The notes under the pieces were generated by a model. It ran no database searches. It was not told the DNA's origin and saw only the letters and a list, made by a program, of their open reading frames with translations. From JAVBMU01 sp031551755 (GTDB lineage Bacteria > Actinomycetota > Actinomycetes > Actinomycetales > Cellulomonadaceae), in contig JAVBNE010000012.1 of assembly GCA_031551755.1 (NCBI GenBank), positions 1 to 64,000 of the forward strand: DNA of 64,000 bases, read 5' to 3'. Both the position numbers and the translations under genes were made by a program. This document shows, piece after piece, positions 40,907-50,329 of the stretch (positions are counted from its first letter, which is position 1; each line of letters begins with the position of its first letter).

Positions 40907-42331
40907 TCACACGTCCGAGTTGTCCCCGACCTTGTGGACCAGAATCGAGTTGGTGGATCCCGAGACGCCGACCGGTGCACCGGATACGACAACGATGAGG
41001 TCGCCGACTTCAGCCAGGCTATTGGCCTGGAGCGTCGCGTCCACCTGGCCGACCATCGCGTCGATACTCGCCACCTGCGGCACCTCGTAGGTCTGGGTGC
41101 CCCACGTCAGTGACAACGCGTTGCGCACCGACTCGCGCGGGGTGAAAGCCAACAGCGGGATGTCGGAGCGCAGCCGGGCGACCCGACGCGCCGCATCGCC
41201 GGAATGGGTGAAGGTGACCAAGTACTTCACCCCGAGCCGTTCACCGATCTCGGCCGCCGCACGCGTGATCGCACCCCCACGGGTGTGCGGGGTAGTCCCG
41301 AGTGGCGCTATCCGCTCCCGGCCGAGCTTCTCGGTCGACTGGATGATGCGTGCCATCGTGCGGACGGTCTCGATGGGGTACTCCCCCACGCTGGTCTCAC
41401 CGGAGAGCATCACCGCGTCGGCACCGTCGAGCACCGCGTTCGCACAGTCCGACGCCTCGGCGCGGGTCGGCCGCGGCGAGGAGATCATCGACTCCAGCAC
41501 CTGGGTCGCGACGATGACCGGCTTGGCGTGCCGGCGGGCGAGTTCCACGGCCCGCTTCTGCACCAGCGGAACCTGCTCCAGCGGCAACTCCACACCAAGG
41601 TCACCACGGGCCACCATGATCCCGTCGAAAGCACGCACCACCTCCGCGAGGTTGTCCACCGCCTGCGGCTTCTCGATCTTGGCGATCACCGGCAGGACAC
41701 GACCCTCGTCGTCCATGATGCGCCGCACGTCGTCGTAATCGGCCGCAGACCGGACGAAGGACAGCGCAATGAAGTCAGCCCCCAACCGGATCGCCCAGCG
41801 TAGATCCTCGACGTCCTTCTCCGACAAAGCCGGCACCGATACCGCGACGCCCGGCAGGTTCAGCCCCTTGTTGTTGGAGACCGGTCCCGGCACCTCCACC
41901 CGGGTCACGACCCGCGGACCCTCCACCGCCGTGATGCGCACCAGGACCCGGCCATCGTCAATCAGAATCGGGTCGCCGACCCGCGCGTCGCCCGGCAAGC
42001 CCTTGTACGTGGTCGACACCAACTGGGGCGTACCCACCACGTCCTCCGTGGTGATAGTGAAGATGTCACCCTCGTTCAACCAGTGTTTGGTGTCGTTGGC
42101 GAACCGGCCGAGACGGATCTTCGGACCCTGCAGGTCCACCAGGACCGCAACCGCGCGACCCGATGCCTCGGCGGCATCGCGAACGTGCCGGTAGACGATC
42201 TCGTGTTCCGCGGCATCACCGTGGCTCCGGTTGATCCGGGCCACATCCATACCGGCATCGACGAGCTTTTGGATCTGCTCGTAGGATTCCGTCGCCGGTC
42301 CGATGGTGCACACAATCTTGGCTCTGCGCAT
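40907..42331 (-). CDS. pyk: Pyruvate kinase
   Basis: 474 aa. 'KIVCTIGPATESYEQIQKLVDAGMDVARINRSHGD' opens the barrel. 'VIAKIEKPQAVDNLAEVVRAFDGIMVARGDLGVELPLEQVPLVQK' holds the catalytic Lys and metal-binding Glu/Asp. 'PVIVATQVLESMISSPRPTRAEASDCANAVLDGADAVMLSGETSVGEYP' is the phosphate site. Interestingly the usual 'RxNFSH' reads 'RINRSH'. It converts phosphoenolpyruvate and ADP to pyruvate and ATP. It follows gltBD on the same strand after a 116-bp gap. Confidence 0.95.
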   Translation of the reverse strand: MRRAKIVCTIGPATESYEQIQKLVDAGMDVARINRSHGDAAEHEIVYRHVRDAAEASGRAVAVLVDLQGPKIRLGRFANDTKHWLNEGDIFTITTEDVVGTPQLVSTTYKGLPGDARVGDPILIDDGRVLVRITAVEGPRVVTRVEVPGPVSNNKGLNLPGVAVSVPALSEKDVEDLRWAIRLGADFIALSFVRSAADYDDVRRIMDDEGRVLPVIAKIEKPQAVDNLAEVVRAFDGIMVARGDLGVELPLEQVPLVQKRAVELARRHAKPVIVATQVLESMISSPRPTRAEASDCANAVLDGADAVMLSGETSVGEYPIETVRTMARIIQSTEKLGRERIAPLGTTPHTRGGAITRAAAEIGERLGVKYLVTFTHSGDAARRVARLRSDIPLLAFTPRESVRNALSLTWGTQTYEVPQVASIDAMVGQVDATLQANSLAEVGDLIVVVSGAPVGVSGSTNSILVHKVGDNSDV

Positions 42332-42447
42332 AACTCCAACCTAGATCCCGTACCCGGAAAAAGCCGGGCATCAGTGGGTTCGCCTCTGGTCGAACCCACC
42401 CGAACGTTCCGACGTCACCTCGGCGCCGGAATGGCTGACCCCCGTGC

Positions 42448-43911
42448 TCAAGCCCGGAGGGCCACTGTCGACGCCTGGATCGGCGCCGGCAGTTCAGTGT
42501 TTCCTTGCAGATAGGCGTCGACCGCTGCCGCCGCGGCCCGCCCCTCCGCGATCGCCCACACGATCAACGACTGCCCTCGCCCCGCATCACCGGCGACGAA
42601 CACTCCATCGGCCGCGGTCGCGAAGTCATCCGCACGGGCAATCAGACCACGTTCGGATAGTGACAGCGAAACCTGAGCTGTCAGCGTGTCGGTCTCCGGA
42701 CCGACGAACCCCATGGCGATCAACACCAAATCCACCGGGATGGCGGTCTCGGTGCCTGATCGCGGAACTCGGCGGCCGTCGGGCAAGTACTCGGTCTCAG
42801 CCACGATCAGGGCACTGACCCGGCCGTCCCGCTCCTCGAAGCGCACGGTCGAGGCCAGGTAGTCTCGTTCGCCGCCTTCCTCGTGCGAGGACGAGACTTC
42901 GAAGATCAACGGGTCGGTCGGCCACGGCTGATGTGCCGGACGCTCCAGCGGAGGCTTACGCCCGATGGCCAATGTGGTCACACTCACCGCACCCTGTCGC
43001 AGGGCTGTGCCCACACAGTCCGAACCGGTGTCACCACCGCCGATGACGACGACGTGCTTGCCCGCAGCATCGATCTGCTCATCGACGTATCCGCCAGCAG
43101 CCACCACATTCGCCTGCGGCAGGTAGTCCATCGCAAAATGGATACCGTCCAGTTCCCGGCCAGGTACCTCAAGGTCACGCGGGACGGTGGCACCGGTGGC
43201 TATCACGACGGCGTCATATCGAGCACGCAGGTCAGACCACGTGATGTCGGTGCCGATGTCGACGCCCGGCCGGAACCGCGTCCCCTCGGCCGCCATCTGC
43301 TCGATGCGCCGGTCTATATGCCGCTTCTCCAGCTTGAAGTCGGGGATCCCGTACCGCAGTAGCCCACCGATCGCGTCGTCGCGTTCGAAGACCGCCACCG
43401 TGTGACCGGCACGAGTCAGTTGTTGTGCCGCGGCCAGCCCGGCCGGACCGGAACCCACCACGGCCACTGTCGAACCGGTCAGCCTATGCGGGACCTGGGG
43501 GGTCACGAATCCTCGGAGGAACGCCTCGTCGATGATCGAGACCTCGACGTTCTTGATCGTCACCGGGGGCTGGTTGATCCCCAGGACGCAGGAGGACTCA
43601 CAGGGCGCCGGGCAGACTCGGCCAGTGAACTCCGGGAAGTTGTTGGTGGCGTGTAGCCGCTCAATAGCATCCGCCCACTGGCCCCGCCAAACGAGGTCGT
43701 TCCACTCGGGGATCAGGTTCCCCAGCGGACACCCGTGATGACAGAACGGGATGCCGCAATTCATGCACCGACCGGCTTGATCGTGCAGGAAGGGCTGCCC
43801 GGCGGCCAACTGCTCGTGGACGTCCTTCCAGTCGAGCAGCCGCACCTCGACGGGCCGGTTGGGCGGCAGCTCCCGCCGTCGTACTTTGAGGAATCCGCGT
43901 GGGTCAGCCAC
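42448..43911 (-). CDS. gltD: Glutamate synthase small subunit
   Basis: 487 aa. The N-terminal Fe-S region has 'CMNCGIPFCHHGCPLGN' and 'CPAPCESSCVLG'. FAD motif 'VAVVGSGPAGLAAAQQLTRAGH' and NADPH motif 'HVVVIGGGDTGSDCVG' follow, and the protein ends with 'GVFVAGDAGRGQSLIVWAIAEGR'. It passes electrons from NADPH to GltB. GTG 43911 overlaps the end of gltB by 8 bp; a longer frame to 44046 lies within gltB and is not needed. Confidence 0.95.
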   Translation of the reverse strand: MADPRGFLKVRRRELPPNRPVEVRLLDWKDVHEQLAAGQPFLHDQAGRCMNCGIPFCHHGCPLGNLIPEWNDLVWRGQWADAIERLHATNNFPEFTGRVCPAPCESSCVLGINQPPVTIKNVEVSIIDEAFLRGFVTPQVPHRLTGSTVAVVGSGPAGLAAAQQLTRAGHTVAVFERDDAIGGLLRYGIPDFKLEKRHIDRRIEQMAAEGTRFRPGVDIGTDITWSDLRARYDAVVIATGATVPRDLEVPGRELDGIHFAMDYLPQANVVAAGGYVDEQIDAAGKHVVVIGGGDTGSDCVGTALRQGAVSVTTLAIGRKPPLERPAHQPWPTDPLIFEVSSSHEEGGERDYLASTVRFEERDGRVSALIVAETEYLPDGRRVPRSGTETAIPVDLVLIAMGFVGPETDTLTAQVSLSLSERGLIARADDFATAADGVFVAGDAGRGQSLIVWAIAEGRAAAAAVDAYLQGNTELPAPIQASTVALRA

Positions 43912-46900
43912 GAGCCATCTCCATAATCCGGTCCCAGACTCCCGGGACGGTGGGGTCGAGCCCTTCGTTCTCGGCACGGCCCAGCGCAGCGCGCATTCTT
44001 GCGAAGTCTTCGGGCAAGATGCGCGTGAACCGCTCGCGCGCGGCATCGAAGTCGGCCATCAGCTCTGCGGCCAACGGAGAATCGGTCTCCTGGTGGTGCC
44101 GGGCGATCAACTCCGCGACGACGCGTGCGTCCTCGTCGTCGAGCGGAGCGAGGCCGAGTTCCCCGGAGCTACGCCCGGCACTGTTGACCTGCTCGGGCCG
44201 CAGGTCGAGCACATAGGCCACCCCACCGGACATGCCGGCCGCGAAGTTCCGCCCCGTGGGTCCGAGAACTACGACCGTCCCGCCGGTCATGTACTCGCAG
44301 CCGTGGTCCCCCAATCCCTCGACCACAAGCGTCGCGCCTGAGTTGCGGACCGCGAAGCGTTCCCCGACTCGGCCGCGCAGGAACACTTCCCCGGAGGTGG
44401 CGCCGTAGCCCACGACGTTCCCGGCCACCACGTTGCCCGACCCGCTGAGCACCGCACTGCGATCGGGTCGTACCACGATGCGGCCACCCGACAAGCCCTT
44501 GGCCACATAGTCGTTGGCGTCACCGAAGAGCCGGAGTGTGATTCCTCGCGGCAGGAAAGCGCCCAGGGACTGGCCGGCCGAACCCGTGAGCGTGATGTCG
44601 ATGGTGCCGTCGGGCAGTCCCTGTGCCCGATAACGCTTGGTGACCTCATGGCCGAGCATCGTGCCGACGGTCCGGTTGACGTTGCGGACCGGCACGTCGA
44701 TGACGACCGGGTCCCCGCGTTCCAGCGCCGGGGCGGCGAGTTCGATCAGGTGCTTGTCCAACGCCTTCGACAGCCCGTGGTCCTGCACCGTCGTGTTCCG
44801 CAGCGCGGACTCGCCGATCGGCTCGGGCCGCATCAGCAAAGGCCGCAGATCCAGCCCCTGCGCCTTCCAGTGGGAAACCGCCGCTCGGACATCCAGTCGC
44901 TGAACCTGACCGATCGCCTCCGCCATCGTCCGGTAACCCAACCGGGCCAGATGCTCGCGAACCTCCTCGGCGATGTACTCGAAGAAGGTCATCACGAACT
45001 CCGGCTTACCGGTGAACCGCGCACGCAGCTCCGGGTTCTGGGTCGCTACACCCACCGGACAGGTGTCCAGGTGACAAGCACGCATCATGACGCAGCCGGA
45101 CACCACCATCGGTGCGGTCGCGAAGCCGAACTCCTCCGCGCCGATGAGGGCGGCGATCATCACATCACGGCCGGTCTTGAGCTGGCCGTCCACCTGCACG
45201 ACGATCCGGTCCCGCAGATCGTTGAGCACTAACGTCTGCTGGGTCTCCGCCAAGCCGAGTTCCCACGGCGTGCCCGCGTGTTTGAGCGACGTCAGCGGGC
45301 TCGCCCCGGTACCGCCGTCGTGACCCGAGATGAGCACGACATCCGCGTGGGATTTGGAGACGCCGGCCGCGATCGTCCCCACCCCGAACTCGGAGACTAG
45401 TTTGACGTGGATGCGCGCCGCCGGGTTCGCGTTCTTCAGGTCGTGGACGAGTTGGGCCAAGTCCTCGATCGAGTAGATGTCGTGGTGCGGCGGCGGCGAG
45501 ATCAGCCCGACCCCGGGGGTCGAATGCCTGGTCCGGGCCACCCACGGGTACACCTTGTTGCCCGGCAGCTGGCCGCCCTCGCCCGGTTTGGCGCCCTGGG
45601 CCAGCTTGATCTGGATGTCGTCCGCAGTGGTCAGGTACTCACTGGTCACACCGAACCGGCCGGAGGCTACCTGCTTGACCCGCGAGCGCCGCTCCGGGTC
45701 GTATAGGCGCGCGGGATCCTCACCACCCTCGCCGGTATTCGACCGCCCGCCCAGGCGGTTCATGGCGATGGCGAGCGTCTCATGTGCCTCCGCCGAGATC
45801 GAACCGTAGGACATGGCCCCGGTGTTGAACCGCGCGATGATCGCGCTGATCGGCTCCACCTCGTCCAAGGGGACGGCCGGCCGCTCCCCTTCGCGGAAGT
45901 TCAGCAGCCCGCGCAGCGTCATCAGCCTGTTGGACTGGTCGTTGACGCGGTCGGTGTACTCGCGGAAGACGTCGAATCGGCGTTCGCGGGTGGCGTGTTG
46001 CAGTCGGAACACGGTCTCAGGATCGAAGAGGTGTTCCTCGCCCTCCCGCCGCCACTGGTACTCCCCGCCCGTGACGAGCCGGACATGGGGCTGGTGGTTG
46101 CCCGAGGACGGATACGCCTCCGCGTGCCGGGCAGCAACCTCGGCCGCGATCACATCGAGGCCGACGCCGCCCAACCGTGAGGTGGTACCGGCGAAGTAGT
46201 CCCCGACCAGCTCGTGCGAGAGCCCGACCGCCTCGAAGGTCTGCGCACCCCGGTAGGAGGCGATGGTGGAGATCCCCATCTTGCTCATCACCTTGAGCAC
46301 GCCCTTGCCGAGCGCCGAGATCAGATTGGCGACAGCCTGCTCCGGGCCGACATCGAGGTAACCGCGGCGGGCCAGGTCCTCGACACTTTCCATGGCCAGA
46401 TACGGGTTCACCGCCGCCGCGCCGTAACCGATCAACAAGGCGACGTGATGGACCTCGCGCAGGTCGCCGGCCTCGACGACGAGAGAGACCTGCGTCCTGG
46501 TGTGTCGCCTGAGCAGGTGATGGTGCACCGCCGAGAGCAGCAACAAGGATGGGATCGGGGCCAGATCGGAATCCGAGTCACGATCCGAGAGCACCAGGAA
46601 GCTGGCGCCGGTTGCCACGTGTTCGTCGACCTCGGCGAAGATCTCCTCGAGACGTTCCAGCAGCGCCGTCCCACCGCCGGCGACAGCGTAGAGACCGCGA
46701 ATCGTCACCGACCGGAAGATGCCGGTCAGCGCTGGGTCGCGGTCGACGCGGATGATCTTGGCCAACTGATCATTGTCGAGCACCGGGAACGGCAAGACAA
46801 GTTTGCGTGCATGATCGGGAGAATCGACCAACAGGTTCGGCTCGGGTCCGATAGCGCCCCCGATGGAGGTCACCAGATCCTCCCGGATCGCGTCCAGCGG

Positions 46901-48460
46901 CGGATTGGTGACCTGGGCGAACATCTGGGTGAAATAGTCGAAGAGCAGCCTGGGCCGTGAGGACAACACTGCGACCGGAGTATCGGAGCCCATGGCTCCC
47001 AGCGGCTCGGCACCGGTGTTGGCCATCGGCGTCAAGATCACCGACAACTCTTCCTCGGTGTACCCGAAGGCGCGTTGACGGCGTCGGACCGACGCCGGTG
47101 AGTGCGCGATGTGCTCACGCTCGGGCAGCTGATCCAGGTAGATCGCGTTCTCCGCGACCCAGCCGGCGTAGGGCCGGCGGGCAGCGACCGTCGTCTTGAT
47201 CTCGACGTCCTCGATGATCCGGCCCTGTTCGGTGTCCACGAGGAACATCCGGCCCGGTTCGAGCCGCCCCTTGCGCACGATGGTCGCCGGGTCGAGGTCC
47301 AGCACACCCGCCTCGGAGGCGAGCACCACGAGGCCGTCCTCCGTGACCCAGTACCGCCCCGGCCGCAACCCGTTGCGGTCGAGGACTGCGCCGATCAGCG
47401 TGCCGTCGGTGAAATGCAGGCAGGCGGGGCCGTCCCAGGGCTCCATCAGAGTCGAGTGGTACTCGTAGAAGGCTCGCAGCTCCGGGTCCATCCCGGGGTG
47501 CTTCTCCCACGCCTCCGGAATCATCATCAGCACGGCATGTGGCAGCGAGCGTCCGGACAGGTGCAACAACTCCAGCACCTCGTCGAAGCTCGCCGAGTCG
47601 CTCGACCCCGGCGTGCAGACCGGCATGAGCGGACCGAGATCGCCGAGCTGTTCACTGGCGAGCATCCCCTGCCGGGCCGCCATCCAGTTCCGGTTCCCCC
47701 GCACGGTGTTGATCTCCCCGTTGTGCGCGATCAGCCGGAACGGCTGGGCCAGCGGCCATGACGGGAAGGTGTTGGTGGAGAACCGCGAGTGCACCAGCGC
47801 GAGTTCACTCGCGTACCTGGGATCTGACAGGTCCGGGAAGAACGGCTCGAGCTGCGCCGTGGTCAGCATCCCCTTGTAGGTGATCGTGCGGGCCGAGAGT
47901 GAGGCAAAGAAAACGCCGAACTCGTTCTCGGCCCGTTTGCGCAGGCGGTAGGCCCGCCGATCCAAATCGATACCGGCGAGTTCCCGGGACGGATCCGCCA
48001 CGACCACTTGCCGGAAGGTCGGCATCGAGGCACGCGCACTTGGTCCGACCAGGCCCTCGGTCACAGGAACCTCGCGCCACGCGAGAATGTCGAGCTTCTC
48101 CTCCGTGGCCAGGCTCTCGACGGCAGTGACAGCCTTGGCGCAGTCGTCCGGGTCCTGCGGCAGGAAGGCCATCCCGATGGCGTAGTGCCCGGGCGGTGGC
48201 AGCTCGGCATCGATGACGTCGCGGACAAAGGCATCCGGGATCTGCGTCAAGATGCCGACGCCGTCGCCGGTGTTCTCCTCGGCGCCCACCGCCCCCCGGT
48301 GGTCGAGGTTGAGCAGCGCGGTCAGCCCAGCATCAACGATGTCACGACCGGGTGTCCCGCGCAGCGTCGCCACAAAGGCGACACCGCAAGCGTCGTGTTC
48401 GGCAGCCGGATCGTAGAGCCCCTGAGCGGCAGGTGCGGCGGCGGGATATTGCGGGGTCAT
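43904..48460 (-). CDS. gltB: Glutamate synthase large subunit
   Basis: 1518 aa. The amidotransferase nucleophile is Cys25 ('EHDACGVAF'), to be exposed by removing a short propeptide. The GATase-II domain is followed by the central domain. The FMN domain comes next ('GAMSYGSISAEAHETLAIAMNRLGGRSNTGEGGED', 'LAQGAKPGEGGQLPG', 'ISGHDGGTGASPLTS'), with the Fe-S cysteines 'CVMMRACHLDTCPVGVATQ', and last the C-terminal GXGXG beta-helix. It makes two glutamates from glutamine and 2-oxoglutarate. This is the complete housekeeping enzyme, distinct from the split mgsABC set at 24-27 kb. Confidence 0.96.
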   Translation of the reverse strand: MTPQYPAAAPAAQGLYDPAAEHDACGVAFVATLRGTPGRDIVDAGLTALLNLDHRGAVGAEENTGDGVGILTQIPDAFVRDVIDAELPPPGHYAIGMAFLPQDPDDCAKAVTAVESLATEEKLDILAWREVPVTEGLVGPSARASMPTFRQVVVADPSRELAGIDLDRRAYRLRKRAENEFGVFFASLSARTITYKGMLTTAQLEPFFPDLSDPRYASELALVHSRFSTNTFPSWPLAQPFRLIAHNGEINTVRGNRNWMAARQGMLASEQLGDLGPLMPVCTPGSSDSASFDEVLELLHLSGRSLPHAVLMMIPEAWEKHPGMDPELRAFYEYHSTLMEPWDGPACLHFTDGTLIGAVLDRNGLRPGRYWVTEDGLVVLASEAGVLDLDPATIVRKGRLEPGRMFLVDTEQGRIIEDVEIKTTVAARRPYAGWVAENAIYLDQLPEREHIAHSPASVRRRQRAFGYTEEELSVILTPMANTGAEPLGAMGSDTPVAVLSSRPRLLFDYFTQMFAQVTNPPLDAIREDLVTSIGGAIGPEPNLLVDSPDHARKLVLPFPVLDNDQLAKIIRVDRDPALTGIFRSVTIRGLYAVAGGGTALLERLEEIFAEVDEHVATGASFLVLSDRDSDSDLAPIPSLLLLSAVHHHLLRRHTRTQVSLVVEAGDLREVHHVALLIGYGAAAVNPYLAMESVEDLARRGYLDVGPEQAVANLISALGKGVLKVMSKMGISTIASYRGAQTFEAVGLSHELVGDYFAGTTSRLGGVGLDVIAAEVAARHAEAYPSSGNHQPHVRLVTGGEYQWRREGEEHLFDPETVFRLQHATRERRFDVFREYTDRVNDQSNRLMTLRGLLNFREGERPAVPLDEVEPISAIIARFNTGAMSYGSISAEAHETLAIAMNRLGGRSNTGEGGEDPARLYDPERRSRVKQVASGRFGVTSEYLTTADDIQIKLAQGAKPGEGGQLPGNKVYPWVARTRHSTPGVGLISPPPHHDIYSIEDLAQLVHDLKNANPAARIHVKLVSEFGVGTIAAGVSKSHADVVLISGHDGGTGASPLTSLKHAGTPWELGLAETQQTLVLNDLRDRIVVQVDGQLKTGRDVMIAALIGAEEFGFATAPMVVSGCVMMRACHLDTCPVGVATQNPELRARFTGKPEFVMTFFEYIAEEVREHLARLGYRTMAEAIGQVQRLDVRAAVSHWKAQGLDLRPLLMRPEPIGESALRNTTVQDHGLSKALDKHLIELAAPALERGDPVVIDVPVRNVNRTVGTMLGHEVTKRYRAQGLPDGTIDITLTGSAGQSLGAFLPRGITLRLFGDANDYVAKGLSGGRIVVRPDRSAVLSGSGNVVAGNVVGYGATSGEVFLRGRVGERFAVRNSGATLVVEGLGDHGCEYMTGGTVVVLGPTGRNFAAGMSGGVAYVLDLRPEQVNSAGRSSGELGLAPLDDEDARVVAELIARHHQETDSPLAAELMADFDAARERFTRILPEDFARMRAALGRAENEGLDPTVPGVWDRIMEMARG

Positions 48461-48572
48461 CGTCACCGTCCTCACGGGAGCCCGTTCGGGCATCGAATTG
48501 CGGAATGTGGGACGCCTACGGCCCAGGACGAGTTCCGCTGGTCCACCACCGGTAGGCGTTGGCAGCCGGAGA

Positions 48573-49463
48573 CTACGGTTCGTCGGCACCCGAGGTGCCG
48601 GCCTTCGCCGGCTCCTCGGAGTCGAGTGCTGGTGAGCTCTCGCGACCGGGGTGTCGACGTCCCACCACGATAAACGCAATCGCAGCACCGGCGCCGACCA
48701 GGATCGACGTCCAGACGTTGAGGCGGACCCCGAGCACGATATGCGCTTCATCGATGCGCAGCATCTCGATCCACAAACGTCCGACGGTGTAGATCACCAC
48801 ATACAGCCAGAATACGCGGCCGTGACCGAGCCGGAATCGGCGGTCGATCAGGATCAATGCGATCGCGCCCAGGGTGTTCCACACGATCTCGTAGAGGAAG
48901 GTCGGGTGGAACAGCGTGCCAACCGGGTAACTCTGCGCGACGGTGATCGCATCATCGACCCGCAAGCCCCAGGGCAATGTCGTCGGACCGCCGAAGAGTT
49001 CCTGGTTGAACCAGTTCCCGAGCCGACCGACCGCCTGTGCGAGGAGAAGGCCGGGGGCCAGGCAGTCGGCAAAGACGGCAAAAGCCACACGCTGGCGTCG
49101 ACAGCCGATGTATGCGCCTACCGCACCCAAGGCGATCGCACCCCAGATACCGAGTCCGCCCTCCCAGATGTACAGCGCCCGGACAGGATTGCCCTCCGCG
49201 CCCCAGTAAGGTTCGGGAGTCGTGATCACGTGGTAGAGCCGACCACCGATGATGCCGAAGGGAACGGCCCAGAACGAGATCTCGAGAACGTCGTCGGCGA
49301 CTCCCCCGCGGGCCACCCATCGCCGGCGGGTGAGCCACAGGGCGACACCGATCCCCGCAAGGATCGCCAATGCGTAGGCGCGGATGGGAAACGGTCCCAG
49401 ATACCACGTGTGCGCGGACGGGCTCGGAATCGCGTAGGCGAGCGGCACTCCCCCGGCGATCAC
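48573..49463 (-). CDS. lgt: Prolipoprotein diacylglyceryl transferase
   Basis: 296 aa with seven membrane helices. The Lgt signature 'GRLGNWFNQELFG' and the N-terminal 'GPFPIRAYALAI' are present, as is 'PEPYWGAEGNPVRALYIWEGGLGIWGA'. It attaches diacylglycerol to the lipobox Cys of lipoproteins such as the L,D-transpeptidase and FKBP in this window. It overlaps trpA by 4 bp (ATGA), an arrangement typical of actinobacterial trp-lgt clusters. Confidence 0.95.
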   Translation of the reverse strand: MIAGGVPLAYAIPSPSAHTWYLGPFPIRAYALAILAGIGVALWLTRRRWVARGGVADDVLEISFWAVPFGIIGGRLYHVITTPEPYWGAEGNPVRALYIWEGGLGIWGAIALGAVGAYIGCRRQRVAFAVFADCLAPGLLLAQAVGRLGNWFNQELFGGPTTLPWGLRVDDAITVAQSYPVGTLFHPTFLYEIVWNTLGAIALILIDRRFRLGHGRVFWLYVVIYTVGRLWIEMLRIDEAHIVLGVRLNVWTSILVGAGAAIAFIVVGRRHPGRESSPALDSEEPAKAGTSGADEP

Positions 49464-50329
49464 GCCTCACCTGCCGGTACGCCGCCCGCGACCTGGCCGG
49501 GCACGGTCACCACAGGGCGATCCGCCGACCGCACCCCGGCGGCGATGGACTCACCGACGCCGCGTAGGGCACGTAGCTGATCGAGCCACGGCTCATCGCC
49601 CAGCATCGTGCGCACGAACGCCGAACCCACGATCACACCGTCGGCATAGGACGCGACTTCCGCGGCCTGTGCGCCGGTCGAGACCCCCAGCCCGACACAA
49701 ACACGTTCCGCCCCGGCGGCACGGGTCCGCGCGACCAGTTCGGCCGCTCGGCCACCCACCTGGGTCCGCGCCCCGGTCACCCCCATGGTCGATGCCGCGT
49801 AGACGAAACCGCGCGTCGCGGACGCCGTCAACACCAACCTTTCGTCGGTGGAACTCGGGGCGACCAGGAAGACCCGATCCAGGTCGTAGCGAGTAGCCGC
49901 CTCGATCCACTCGCCCGCCTCGTCCGGAATCAGGTCCGCGGTGATCAGCCCGGCGCCACCAGCCGCGTCCAGATCACGGGCGAAGGAGTCGACGCCATAC
50001 CGCAGGACCGGGTTGTAGTAGGTCATGACAAGCACCCGGACACCGGTGGCTGCGACCTTCTGAACAGCCTCGAAAACATCGGCAACGTGCACGCCGCCAG
50101 CCAGTGCGGCCTCAGCGGCCCGCTGAATGGTCGGTCCGTCCAGCACAGGATCGGTGTACGGGATGCCGAGCTCGATGATGTCGACTCCGCAGTCCACGAG
50201 GGCGCGCGCTGCCTCGACAGAACGATCAAGGGTCGGGAAACCCACGGGCAGATAGCCGATCAAGGTCGCCCGGCCGGCGGCCCGCAGCTCGTCGATCCGA
50301 TGGCCGGTCCGCATGGCGGTGGCACTCAC
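49460..50329 (-). CDS. trpA: Tryptophan synthase alpha chain
   Basis: 289 aa. 'LIGYLPVGFPTLDRSVEAARALVDCGVDIIELGIPYTDPVLDGPTIQRA' contains the catalytic Glu and Asp ('ELGIPYTDP'). 'YYNPVLRYG' and 'GVTGARTQVG' follow. It cleaves indole-3-glycerol phosphate to indole. GTG 50329 overlaps the trpB stop (GTGA); the longer open frame upstream lies inside trpB. Confidence 0.95.
   Translation of the reverse strand: MSATAMRTGHRIDELRAAGRATLIGYLPVGFPTLDRSVEAARALVDCGVDIIELGIPYTDPVLDGPTIQRAAEAALAGGVHVADVFEAVQKVAATGVRVLVMTYYNPVLRYGVDSFARDLDAAGGAGLITADLIPDEAGEWIEAATRYDLDRVFLVAPSSTDERLVLTASATRGFVYAASTMGVTGARTQVGGRAAELVARTRAAGAERVCVGLGVSTGAQAAEVASYADGVIVGSAFVRTMLGDEPWLDQLRALRGVGESIAAGVRSADRPVVTVPGQVAGGVPAGEA

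Noticed and set aside
46214..46960. Plus-strand frames across gltB, trpB, trpC and the ABC genes
   Set aside because: Same reason: shadows of genes with complete motifs on the minus strand.
42448..48460. gltBD as a duplicate of mgsABC
   Set aside because: gltB is the full-length fused enzyme with Fe-S cysteines, and gltD is present; the split set at 24-27 kb belongs to a different pathway.
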